From contig DATLFI010000057.1 of the NCBI GenBank assembly GCA_035524895.1, positions 1-17,176 of the forward strand: a stretch of DNA of 17,176 bases, in the 5' to 3' direction. Shown piece by piece: positions 6,797 to 14,773 of the stretch. Position 1 is the stretch's first letter. The number at the start of each line of letters is the position of its first letter. Made by a program: the position numbers and the translations under genes. The notes beneath the pieces were generated by a model. The model was not told the origin of the DNA. It saw only the letters and a program-made list of their open reading frames with translations, and ran no database searches. The stretch is from DATLFI01 sp035524895. GTDB lineage: Bacteria > Acidobacteriota > Thermoanaerobaculia > Multivoradales > Multivoraceae.

Positions 6797-8212
6797 ATGC
6801 CTCTCACCCTCCTCGACAAGATCTGGGACCGCCACGTCGTCGTGGCACCGGCCGAGCCCGGTCTCCCAACGGTGCTCGGGATCGACCTCCACCTGGTGCA
6901 CGAGGTCACCTCGCCGCAGGCGTTCGCCGAGCTCGAGCGGCGCGGGCTGCGCGTGCGCCGTCCTGACCTCACCCTCGCCACCATGGACCACTCGACGCCG
7001 ACCGATCCGACGATCGATCGCGCGGCGCTGCGGGTTCTCGATGCCGCGGGAGCGGCGCAGCTCGACCGCCTCGAGGAGAACTGCGCGCGTCACGGTGTGC
7101 CGCTGTATTCCCTGGGCGACGAGCGCCAGGGCATCGTGCACGTGATCGGTCCGGAGCTGGGCGTCACCCAACCGGGCATGACGATCGTCTGCGGCGACAG
7201 CCACACCAGCACCCATGGGGCGTTCGGCGCGCTGGCCTTCGGCATCGGAACGAGCGAGGTCGCGCACGTGCTCGCGACCCAGAGCCTGCTGCAGCATCGT
7301 CCCAAGAGCTTCGAGGTCCGGATCGAAGGACGACGACAGAGCGGCGTCACCGCCAAGGACTTCATCCTGGCAGTGATCGCCGAGATCGGAATCGACGGTG
7401 GCACGGGCCACGTCTTCGAGTACCGCGGCCAGGCGATCCGCGACCTCGACATGGAGGGCCGCATGACGGTGTGCAACATGTCGATCGAGGGCGGCGCGCG
7501 CGCGGGTCTGGTAGCGCCGGACGAGACCACCTTCGACTGGCTCCGCGGCAGACCGTTCGCGCCGAAGGGAGCGGCGTGGGATGCCGCGCTCGAGGACTGG
7601 CGCGCGTTGCCGACCGACGCGGGCGCCGCGTTCGACCGCAGCATCGCCCTGGACGCCTCGCGCATCGAGCCGATGATCACCTGGGGCACCAACCCCGGGC
7701 TCGCGATCTCCATCCGCGGGCGCGTGCCGGCCCCGGCGGAGTTCTCCGATGGCGCACGCGCGACGGTCGAGAAGGCGCTCGCGTACATGGCGCTGGAACC
7801 GGGCGAGAACCTGCTCGGCCGCAAGATCGACGTGGTCTTCGTGGGGAGCTGCACCAACTCCCGCCTCGGTGACCTCCAGGCCGCGGCCGGCGTGATGCGT
7901 GGTCGCCGCGTCGCGCCCGGGGTGCGCATGCTGGTGGTGCCGGGCTCGCGCCGCGTGAAGCGCCAGGCCGAGGAGCAGGGCCTCGACCGCGTCTTCCGGG
8001 AGGCGGGCGCCGAATGGCGAGAGGCCGGCTGCTCGATGTGCCTGGCGATGAACAACGATCGCCTCGAGCCGGGCCAGTACTCGGTGTCGACGACCAATCG
8101 CAACTTCGAGGGCCGCCAGGGACCCGGCGGGCGCACGTTCCTCGCCAGCCCCCTGACTGCAGCCGCGAGCGCCGTCGCGGGCCGGATCGCCGACGTGCGG
8201 GAGATGTTGTGA
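6797..8212 (+). CDS. leuC: 3-isopropylmalate dehydratase, large subunit
   Basis: This is the aconitase-family [4Fe-4S] subunit that, with LeuD, isomerises 2-isopropylmalate to 3-isopropylmalate in the cytoplasm. At 471 residues it has the standard bacterial LeuC length. Family motifs include ATMDHSTPT (61-69), CGDSHTSTHGAFGALAFGIGTSEVAHVLATQ (132-162) and MSIEGGARAGLVAPDETTF (228-246). The three cluster cysteines are C352 in VGSCTNSR and C412/C415 in GCSMCLAMN. The R-containing substrate motif STTNRNFEGRQG is at 431-442. The ATG at 6797 gives the usual N-terminus, but no strong ribosome-binding site is visible behind the upstream heptamer array. The stop codon overlaps the leuD GTG start (GTGA, 8209-8212). 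Confidence 0.97.
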   Translation: MPLTLLDKIWDRHVVVAPAEPGLPTVLGIDLHLVHEVTSPQAFAELERRGLRVRRPDLTLATMDHSTPTDPTIDRAALRVLDAAGAAQLDRLEENCARHGVPLYSLGDERQGIVHVIGPELGVTQPGMTIVCGDSHTSTHGAFGALAFGIGTSEVAHVLATQSLLQHRPKSFEVRIEGRRQSGVTAKDFILAVIAEIGIDGGTGHVFEYRGQAIRDLDMEGRMTVCNMSIEGGARAGLVAPDETTFDWLRGRPFAPKGAAWDAALEDWRALPTDAGAAFDRSIALDASRIEPMITWGTNPGLAISIRGRVPAPAEFSDGARATVEKALAYMALEPGENLLGRKIDVVFVGSCTNSRLGDLQAAAGVMRGRRVAPGVRMLVVPGSRRVKRQAEEQGLDRVFREAGAEWREAGCSMCLAMNNDRLEPGQYSVSTTNRNFEGRQGPGGRTFLASPLTAAASAVAGRIADVREML

Positions 8213-8799
8213 GGCGCGTCGAGGGAAAAGTCGCCCCTCTCCCGATCGACGATGTCGACACCGACCAGATCATTCCGGCGTCGTACCTCAAGGTCACCGA
8301 CAAATCAGGGCTGGCGGAGGGCCTGTTCGCGAACTGGCGCGGCGCCGGCGACGCGACCTTCGTTCTCGATCGGCCCGAGCGACGCGACGCGATCATCCTG
8401 CTCGCCGGCCACAACTTCGGATGCGGCAGCTCGCGCGAGCACGCGCCCTGGGCGCTCCTGGGAGCCGGCTTCCGCGCCGTCCTCTCCACCCGCTTCGCCG
8501 ACATCTTCCGCAGCAACGCGCTGAAGAACGGGCTGCTGGCGATCGAGATCGACACTTCGCCACACGCGGAGCTGATGGCGCGCGCCCAAGCCGAGCCGGA
8601 CCTCCGCCTGACGGTCGACCTCGAGCGGCGACTCGTCGAGCTACCTGACGGCGGGAGCGTGCCATTCCAGATCGACCCGTTCGCGCGCACCTGCCTGCTC
8701 CAGGGCGTCGACCAGCTCGGCTACCTGCTCGAGCAGCTCCCGCACATCGACGCCTGGGAAGCGACGCATGCCGCGCGGCTCGATACGCGTGTCGGCTGA
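8209..8799 (+). CDS. leuD: 3-isopropylmalate dehydratase, small subunit
   Basis: This is the swivel-domain partner of LeuC. The GTG at 8209-8211 overlaps the leuC stop codon by 4 nt and gives a 196-residue protein beginning MRRVEGKVAPLPIDDVDTDQ, the normal length and N-terminus for LeuD. The reading frame is open further upstream, but that part lies inside leuC and has no LeuD similarity. Motifs are DDVDTDQIIPASYLK near residue 14, NFGCGSSREHAPWALLGAGF near 68-87 and STRFADIFRSNALKNGLLAI near 92-111. Translational coupling to leuC fits the need for equal amounts of the two subunits. leuB follows after 23 nt. Confidence 0.96.
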   Translation: MRRVEGKVAPLPIDDVDTDQIIPASYLKVTDKSGLAEGLFANWRGAGDATFVLDRPERRDAIILLAGHNFGCGSSREHAPWALLGAGFRAVLSTRFADIFRSNALKNGLLAIEIDTSPHAELMARAQAEPDLRLTVDLERRLVELPDGGSVPFQIDPFARTCLLQGVDQLGYLLEQLPHIDAWEATHAARLDTRVG

Positions 8800-8822
8800 G
8801 ATCAGCTCCAGAATTCGCCGCC

Positions 8823-9911
8823 GTGCAAGCACGCATCCTCCTCCTCCCCGGCGACGGCATCGGCCCCGAGGTCACCGAGGCGGCGCGCGCGGTGCTGGAG
8901 CGCATCGCAGCGCTGGGCGACCATCGCTTCGAGCTCGAAGAAGCCTTGCTGGGAGGCTGCGCCATCGACGCGACCGGCAACTCGCTGCCTGCGGACACCC
9001 TTGCTCGCTCGCGCGTCTGCGACGCCATCCTGCTCGGCGCGGTCGGAGGCCCGAAGTGGTCCGACCCGAGCGCCCCGGTGCGCCCGGAGCAGGGGCTGCT
9101 CGCACTGCGCAAGGAGCTCGGGCTCTTCGCCAACCTGCGGCCGGTGCCGGTGTTCGAGGCGCTGCGGAGTCTGGCGCCCCTGCGTCCAGAGCTTCTCGCA
9201 GGGGTGGATCTCCTGATCGTGCGCGAGCTCACCGGCGGCATCTACTTCGGGCCGTGCAAGGAGGAGGGCGTCGCCGACGACCGCGCCGGTGCCGATGCCG
9301 CCTACGACACGCTGCTCTACTCCGTGGCGGAGGTGGAGCGCGTGGCGCGTGTCGCCTTCGCCGCGGCGCGCGACCGCCGGCGCAAGGTCACCTCGATCGA
9401 CAAGGCCAACGTGCTCGCGTCGATGCGGCTGTGGCGGCGCGCGGTCGAACGGGTTGCGCTGGAGTTCCCCGAGGTCGAGTTAGAGCACCAGCTCGTCGAC
9501 TCCATGGCAATGCACCTGATGACCCGGCCCGCTCGCTTCGACGTGGTGCTCGCCGGCAACATGTTCGGCGACATCCTGAGCGACGAGGCGGCGGTGCTGG
9601 CCGGCTCCCTCGGCATGCTGCCCTCGGCCTCGCTCGGCGCCGGGACCCGGGGTCTCTACGAGCCGGTGCACGGGTCGGCGCCCGACATCGCCGGTCGCGG
9701 CATCGCCAACCCTCTCGGCGCGATCCTCTCCGCCGCGATGTTGCTCCGCCACAGCCTCGGTCTCGACGCCGAGGCCTCGGCGGTCGAACGGGCGGTGGCG
9801 GAGTCGCTCGAGCGTGGGCTGCGAACAGCGGATCTGGTGCCGGCGGGACACTCGAGCGTCGGCACGAAGGCCGCGACCAGCGCGGTGCTCGAGCGCATCG
9901 AAGTGGCCTGA
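8823..9911 (+). CDS. leuB: 3-isopropylmalate dehydrogenase
   Basis: This NAD-dependent oxidative decarboxylase of 3-isopropylmalate gives 2-oxoisocaproate, which IlvE from the same operon transaminates to leucine. The product has 362 residues, a typical length. The N-terminus RILLLPGDGIGPEV follows a GTG start at 8823. Substrate arginines are R96, R106 and R134 (RKELGLFANLR, IVRELTGGIYFG), catalytic residues are Y141 and K194 (SIDKANVL), and Mg ligands are D226, D250 and D254 (NMFGDILSDEAAVLAGSLGMLPS). The NAD-binding segment GLYEPVHGSAPDIAGRGIANP is at 277-297. The ribosome-binding site before the GTG is weak, so reinitiation from leuD is plausible. It is the last gene of the operon. Its stop lies 9 nt from the convergent uppP stop, and no terminator hairpin was recognised there. 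Confidence 0.97.
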   Translation: MQARILLLPGDGIGPEVTEAARAVLERIAALGDHRFELEEALLGGCAIDATGNSLPADTLARSRVCDAILLGAVGGPKWSDPSAPVRPEQGLLALRKELGLFANLRPVPVFEALRSLAPLRPELLAGVDLLIVRELTGGIYFGPCKEEGVADDRAGADAAYDTLLYSVAEVERVARVAFAAARDRRRKVTSIDKANVLASMRLWRRAVERVALEFPEVELEHQLVDSMAMHLMTRPARFDVVLAGNMFGDILSDEAAVLAGSLGMLPSASLGAGTRGLYEPVHGSAPDIAGRGIANPLGAILSAAMLLRHSLGLDAEASAVERAVAESLERGLRTADLVPAGHSSVGTKAATSAVLERIEVA

Positions 9912-9920
9912 AGCGGCGGC

Positions 9921-10787
<867 letters not shown>

Positions 10788-10941
10788 CGCCGGCGGAGTG
10801 TAGCCTTAGCATTCGAGCTCGACCCGCGCGACCGCGGACCGAGCCCGTTCTTGCCATAGCATCCCCCTCGCAGGCGCAGCCGCCAGCCCCCGCCCAACGC
10901 ACCAGCGCTTCGAGCGCTCATCCCCAGACGAGGAGTCCCCC

Positions 10942-11688
10942 ATGTACCGCCCGCAACCCCGCCTCACCCGCGCTTCCGGCGCCGCAGCAGCATCGCTCCT
11001 GGTGGTGGCCTCGCTCGGCTGCGCCAACGGCAGCTCCGCCGCGCAGAATCAAGAGGCGCCGACGCCCAGCTCCATGGAGGAGAAGGCGAGCTACGCGATC
11101 GGTTTCAACCTCGGCCGGACCCTGCACAACGACGAGATCCCGGCCGCGATCGAGCAGATCGCTCAGGGGTTGCGCGATGGCTTCGCGGACGCGGAACCGA
11201 AGGTCACCGAGGCCGACATGGCCGCGGCGATGCAGGAGCTGCAGCAGGTGGCGCAGGCAGCGCTACAGGAGCGCCTGAGCGCTTCGGGCGCCAAGAACCG
11301 CGAGGAGGGCGCCGCGTTTCTCGCATCGAACTCGGGTCGCGACGCAGTCGTGACCCTGCCGAGCGGTCTCCAGTACGAAGTGCTGACCACCGGCACCGGC
11401 CCCAAGCCCAGCTCGACCGACGTCGTGCGCGTGCACTACCGGGGCACCACACTCGACGGGCTGGAGTTCGACAGCTCGTACGAGCGTGGTCAACCGGCGG
11501 TCTTCCCGCTCAACCGCGTGATCTCGGGTTGGACCGAGGGGCTCCAGCTGATGCCGGTGGGCTCGAAGTGGAAGCTCTTCGTGCCGAGCGCGCTCGGATA
11601 CGGCAGCAACGCCCCCCCCGGAGCCAAGTTCGGTCCCGACTCCGTGCTGGTGTTCGAGGTCGAGCTGCTGGCGATCGAGGAGCAGTAG
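10942..11688 (+). CDS. FKBP-type peptidyl-prolyl isomerase, lipoprotein (FkpA/Mip-like)
   Basis: This envelope protein-folding enzyme catalyses cis-trans isomerisation of proline bonds. Residues 1-26 form a signal peptide with a basic start and an Ala/Leu/Val core ending before C27 (VASLGC), a slightly off-consensus lipobox, so a lipoprotein anchored in the envelope is likely. Residues 45-125 are a helical FKBP_N-type dimerisation region beginning MEEKASYAIGFNLGRTL. The C-terminal FKBP domain (141-246) has VVRVHYRGTTLDGLEFDSSYERG, the active-site stretch VISGWTEGLQLMPVGSKW and ALGYGSNAPPGAKFGPDSVLVFEVELL. GAGGAG at about 10930 supports the ATG. The gene stands alone, divergent from uppP with a 154-nt shared upstream region. 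No clear terminator follows it. The name fkpA or mip cannot be settled by eye. Confidence 0.93.
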   Translation: MYRPQPRLTRASGAAAASLLVVASLGCANGSSAAQNQEAPTPSSMEEKASYAIGFNLGRTLHNDEIPAAIEQIAQGLRDGFADAEPKVTEADMAAAMQELQQVAQAALQERLSASGAKNREEGAAFLASNSGRDAVVTLPSGLQYEVLTTGTGPKPSSTDVVRVHYRGTTLDGLEFDSSYERGQPAVFPLNRVISGWTEGLQLMPVGSKWKLFVPSALGYGSNAPPGAKFGPDSVLVFEVELLAIEEQ

Positions 11689-11723
11689 CGCCCTGGATCT
11701 ACCTCCGGCAGCGCACTAGCGAC

Positions 11724-11752
11724 TTGACTGCGGCCAGCCTCAATGTAACTAT
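11724..11752 (+). promoter_or_regulatory. Candidate promoter of the ArsR-type regulator operon
   Basis: TTGACT at 11724-11729 matches five of six -35 bases. A 17-nt spacer follows, then AACTAT at 11747-11752, which matches three of six -10 bases. Transcription would start near 11759, only a few bases before the presumed TTG start codon, so the message would be essentially leaderless. The -10 region lies inside the inverted repeat at 11739-11766, so a bound repressor would exclude RNA polymerase. Confidence 0.45.
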
Positions 11753-11766
11753 CTTGTTACATTGAG
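11739..11766. promoter_or_regulatory. Perfect 11-bp inverted repeat, likely operator of the ArsR-type regulator
   Basis: CTCAATGTAAC (11739-11749) and GTTACATTGAG (11756-11766) are exact reverse complements separated by 6 nt (TATCTT). The site is AT-rich in a GC-rich region, sits just upstream of and over the start of a winged-helix regulator gene, and overlaps its likely -10 element. The symmetry and dimensions fit a dimeric ArsR-family repressor site, so autoregulation is the natural reading. It has no T-tract and is not a terminator. Confidence 0.8.
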
Positions 11767-12250
11767 CTCAGCCCGAGAGTCCCAGCCGAGCCCCCACGGC
11801 CGCAGCTCCTCTCCCCGACCGACGGAGAACGGCAAGGGACGAAGTGCGCCCGGCGCCGAGGAGCTCGCCGAAGTCGACCTCGACGCGGTGTTCCACGCGC
11901 TGGCCCACCCGGTGCGGCGCCAGCTCCTCGACCTGCTCCGCGCAGATCCCGGCTGCAACGTCAACGACGCCTGCCGCCCCTTCGATCTCAGCCGCATCGC
12001 GGTCATGAAGCACCTGCGGGTGCTCGAGGATGCCGGGCTCGTGGTTTCGCGCAAGAGCGGCCGCAGCCGCGAGCTGTTCTTCAACCTGGTGCCCATCCAG
12101 CAGGTCTACGAGCGCTGGACCACCGAGTACAGCTCCACCTGGGCCAAGCGCCTGCTCGATCTCAAGCGACGCGTCGAAGGCGCTGTTCCGGCAGACGGCG
12201 GACAGCCTGGACCCAGTCTGTCGAAGACCCACACAGAGGAGGCGAAGTGA
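11762..12250 (+). CDS. ArsR-family winged-helix transcriptional regulator
   Basis: This small DNA-binding regulator probably represses its own two-gene operon. With TTG at 11762 as start the protein has 162 residues. The conserved fold begins at about 42 with AVFHALAHPVRRQLLDLL, followed by the helix-turn-helix around 68-93 (LSRIAVMKHLRVLEDAGLV) and the wing VSRKSGRSRELFFNL. The ArsR metal box ELCVCDL is absent. Only C65 and C71 are present, so metal sensing of the classical type is unlikely. The N-terminal 40 residues are Ser/Pro/Arg-rich and possibly untranslated. No ATG occurs before the domain, and GTG at 11888 is the alternative start (120 residues). The stop overlaps the SRPBCC gene start (GTGA, 12247-12250), a pairing common for this regulator subgroup. 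Confidence 0.85.
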   Translation: MSSARESQPSPHGRSSSPRPTENGKGRSAPGAEELAEVDLDAVFHALAHPVRRQLLDLLRADPGCNVNDACRPFDLSRIAVMKHLRVLEDAGLVVSRKSGRSRELFFNLVPIQQVYERWTTEYSSTWAKRLLDLKRRVEGAVPADGGQPGPSLSKTHTEEAK

Positions 12251-12774
12251 GCGAGACCGAGCGCGCGGTTTTCAAGGTCCTCATCCACGGCACGCTCGAG
12301 CAGGTGTGGGAGGAGCTGACCCGCACCGAAGGGGTGCAGCGGGCGATGTTCAACTCCCGCATGCACGTCGATCGTCTCGCTCCGGGCGGGCAGATCCGCA
12401 TGCGCACCCCGAGCGGAAAGTTCACCGCCGTCGCCGGGCGTATCGTCGAGGTCACGAAACCTCGCCGCTTCTCCCACACCTTCCGCTTCACCAGCTACGA
12501 CGACCCGCCGTGCAAGGTGACCTACGAGCTCGAAGAGGTGGAGGGTGGTGTCGAGCTCCGGCTCGTCATCGACGACCTGCCGAAGGGCACCAAGACGGCC
12601 AAGAGCATGCTCCAGGGCGGCCCGTTCATCACCAAGACGCTCAAGGCGATCGTCGAGCGCGGTGCGCCGGCACTCGGCACGCGCCTGTTGCTCGGGCTGA
12701 TGGGGCTGGCCGAGCCGTTCACGCCGAAGCGGGCTCGCAGCAGCGAGTGGCCGCTCGAGCGAGAGGTGGGGTGA
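12247..12774 (+). CDS. SRPBCC (AHSA1/START-like) domain protein
   Basis: This is a soluble 175-residue protein of the Bet v 1-like SRPBCC superfamily, related to the activator-of-Hsp90 C-terminal domain group, whose members bind hydrophobic ligands in a deep cavity. The typical start of the fold is VFKVLIHGTLEQVWEELTRTEGVQRAMFNSRMHV (8-41). It continues with the strand region GGQIRMRTPSGKFTAVAGRIVEVTKPRRFSHTFRF and ends with a long C-terminal helix beginning near 125. The GTG start at 12247 overlaps the regulator stop by 4 nt and has a near-perfect GAGGAGG about 5 nt upstream, so the start is well supported. It is translationally coupled to the ArsR-type gene. Ligand and reaction cannot be deduced. 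The stop is 6 nt from the convergent response-regulator stop. Confidence 0.85.
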   Translation: MSETERAVFKVLIHGTLEQVWEELTRTEGVQRAMFNSRMHVDRLAPGGQIRMRTPSGKFTAVAGRIVEVTKPRRFSHTFRFTSYDDPPCKVTYELEEVEGGVELRLVIDDLPKGTKTAKSMLQGGPFITKTLKAIVERGAPALGTRLLLGLMGLAEPFTPKRARSSEWPLEREVG

Positions 12775-12780
12775 GCCACG

Positions 12781-13527
12781 CTACTCTGGCTCGACCGTGA
12801 ACCTGTAGCCCACCCCCCGCACGGTGTGGAAGTGGCGCGGCTCTTCGGGCGTGCGCTCGAACCGACGCCGCAGGCGTAGCAGGAAGTTGTCGATGGTGCG
12901 CGCGGTGGGATACTCCTCGAGGCCCCAGACGCGATCGAGGATCTCGTCGCGCGACACGACCTCACCGGCGCGCGCCGCGAGCAGCCTGAGGATCTGCGCC
13001 TCCTTGTGGGTCAGCTCGTGCTCCTCGGCGTCGAAGCCGACCGCCCGGTAGGCCCGGAGGTCCACCCGGTTGCCGCCGAACTCGATCACCGGGCTGCCCA
13101 GCTCGGCGTCCCGGGTCGCCCCACCACCACGGGAGCGGCGCAGGATCGCGCGCACGCGCAGCAGCAGCTCCTCGAGGTGGAACGGCTTCGACAAGTAGTC
13201 GTCGCCGCCGGCGCGCAGGCCTTGGATGCGATCGGCAGTGCCTCCGCGCGCCGTGAGGAAGAGTACCGGCGTCTCGACGCCGCGCTCGCGCGCGAGCCGG
13301 CAGACCGAGAAGCCGTCGAGTCCCGGCAACATCACGTCGAGAACGACCAGGTCGAAGGTGGTGTCGAGCAACCTGCGCAGCGCGACCATGCCATCGCGAG
13401 CCACCTCGACGCGGTGCCCCTCGTGCTCCAGGTTCTCGGCGATTCCGGCAGCCAGGTGTTCCTCGTCCTCCACCACGAACACCCGCGCCGGGTGGTCCAA
13501 GGGCGCTTCCCGCGCCTGCCGGCTCAC
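12781..13527 (-). CDS. OmpR/PhoB-family response regulator
   Basis: This is a cytoplasmic transcription factor controlled by phosphorylation from the kinase encoded just upstream. Taking GTG at 13527, which overlaps the kinase stop by 4 nt, gives 248 residues. The receiver domain (about 15-130) has the acidic pocket E20-D21-E22, the phosphoacceptor D64 in LVVLDVMLPGLDG, the switch Thr in FLTARG (T92) and K114 in YLSKPF. The winged-helix effector domain occupies about 150-245, with ELTHKEAQILRLLAARAGEVVSRDEIL and the recognition/wing segment RTIDNFLLRLRRRFE through HTVRGVGYRF. The frame is open 11 codons further upstream but that part lies within the kinase gene. Targets are unknown. They could include the neighbouring binding-protein gene. 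Confidence 0.94.
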   Translation of the reverse strand: MSRQAREAPLDHPARVFVVEDEEHLAAGIAENLEHEGHRVEVARDGMVALRRLLDTTFDLVVLDVMLPGLDGFSVCRLARERGVETPVLFLTARGGTADRIQGLRAGGDDYLSKPFHLEELLLRVRAILRRSRGGGATRDAELGSPVIEFGGNRVDLRAYRAVGFDAEEHELTHKEAQILRLLAARAGEVVSRDEILDRVWGLEEYPTARTIDNFLLRLRRRFERTPEEPRHFHTVRGVGYRFTVEPE

Positions 13528-14732
13528 GACAGGCCCTCGACGCGGCGCACCGGCCACCACACGTCGAAGCGCGCGCCGCGGCCAGGGCCGTCGCTCGAAG
13601 CTCGCACCCCCCCACCCTCGAGCTGGACGAAACGCTGCACCAGGTAGAGGCCGAGGCCGGTACCGCGCTTGTGCCGAAGCATCTCGTCGCCGGGGCGGTA
13701 GAACATCTCGAACAGGCGGCGCGCCTCCGCGGGCTCGAAGCCTACCCCCTCGTCCTGGACGGCGAGCGTGACCGCGTCCTCGCCGGATTCGGCAACGACC
13801 TTCACGGCGCCGCCGCCCTCGGTCGCCTGGAGCGAGTTCTCGAGCAAGTTGCGCAGCACCGTCGCGACTCCGACCGGATCGGCCTCGACCACGAGGCCCG
13901 AGGGCACGCTCACCTCCACGTCATGCGCCCGCGCGACCCCTGCCGCCTCGAGATCGGCCAGGACCTCCCACACCGCCTCTGCGAGCACGATGCGCGAGCG
14001 CTCGAGCTCGAGCTTGCCACTCTCGAGCCGAGGCACCGCCAGCAGGTTGGAGATCAAGCGTTCGAGTCGGCCCAGGTCCTTGAGATTGCGTTCGAGGAGC
14101 TCGGCGCGGCGATCCGCGTCGAGCGACCGACGAACCATCGTCTCGGTTGCGAGCTGGAGGCTCGCGATCGGGCTCTTCAGCTCGTGCGAGACGGCAGCGA
14201 GGAAGTTCTGTTGGCGCCTGCGCAGCTCCGCCTCCTGGCGCAACACTCGCCATAGCACCGCGATCCCGACCAGCAGCACAAAGAGGAAGAACGCGCCCTC
14301 CCACCGATACTGGTTGAGGTGCCGGCGCCGCTCGTACTCCAGCGCATCGAGGGCGGATTGCCGCACCCGCACCCTCGCCTGTGAGCCGGAGCCCAAGACC
14401 TCGAGATGTGGCCAGCGGCCCTCGACCTCGGCCGTGTCCGCGCCAAGGCGCACCAACTCGCGCGCGGCTTCGGCGTCGACTTGATGCGACTCCCAGCGCT
14501 GCCGCTCGACCCGACGCGCATAGCGGGTCTGATCCAGTTCCCACCAAAGCACCTGCGCTACCGCCGCCACCAGCAGCAGCAGGAACCCGAGCTGCAGCAG
14601 CCGCGCAGGGCGGCGCGGCCCGAGGCGCCGCCGTAGCAAACGCCGGAGGCGACCCGGTGGTGAGCGAGTCGAGCCGTCGAGAGGCGATGGCGTTGGACGA
14701 GAGGGCAACGCAGCCGATCCTATCGGGACCAT
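13524..14732 (-). CDS. Membrane sensor histidine kinase
   Basis: This inner-membrane kinase of 402 residues has a Pro/Arg-rich cytoplasmic N-terminus, TM1 at about 44-64 (LLQLGFLLLLVAAVAQVLWW), a predicted periplasmic segment of roughly 80 residues (67-144) and TM2 at about 146-162. A short linker leads to the HisKA domain with phosphoacceptor H183 in FLAAVSHELKSPIASLQLATE. The ATPase domain has the N box around LRNLLENS (293-300), G1 DEGVGF (327-332), an F box near FEMFYRPGD and G2 GTGLGLYL (357-364). No HAMP or PAS domain is evident. The ATG at 14732 lacks a clear Shine-Dalgarno. Its stop overlaps the response-regulator start, and it lies 41 nt after the binding-protein gene in the same direction. 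The signal is unknown. Confidence 0.93.
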   Translation of the reverse strand: MVPIGSAALPSRPTPSPLDGSTRSPPGRLRRLLRRRLGPRRPARLLQLGFLLLLVAAVAQVLWWELDQTRYARRVERQRWESHQVDAEAARELVRLGADTAEVEGRWPHLEVLGSGSQARVRVRQSALDALEYERRRHLNQYRWEGAFFLFVLLVGIAVLWRVLRQEAELRRRQQNFLAAVSHELKSPIASLQLATETMVRRSLDADRRAELLERNLKDLGRLERLISNLLAVPRLESGKLELERSRIVLAEAVWEVLADLEAAGVARAHDVEVSVPSGLVVEADPVGVATVLRNLLENSLQATEGGGAVKVVAESGEDAVTLAVQDEGVGFEPAEARRLFEMFYRPGDEMLRHKRGTGLGLYLVQRFVQLEGGGVRASSDGPGRGARFDVWWPVRRVEGLS

Positions 14733-14773
14733 GCGTGACGCGCCGCAACCGGCGTGGTGCGCTCGCAGACCCT

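Noticed and set aside
10904..10918. Small hairpin AGCGC-TTCGA-GCGCT upstream of the FKBP gene
   Set aside because: Five-base arms of alternating G/C are expected often by chance in such GC-rich DNA. There is no T-tract and no conserved regulatory motif.
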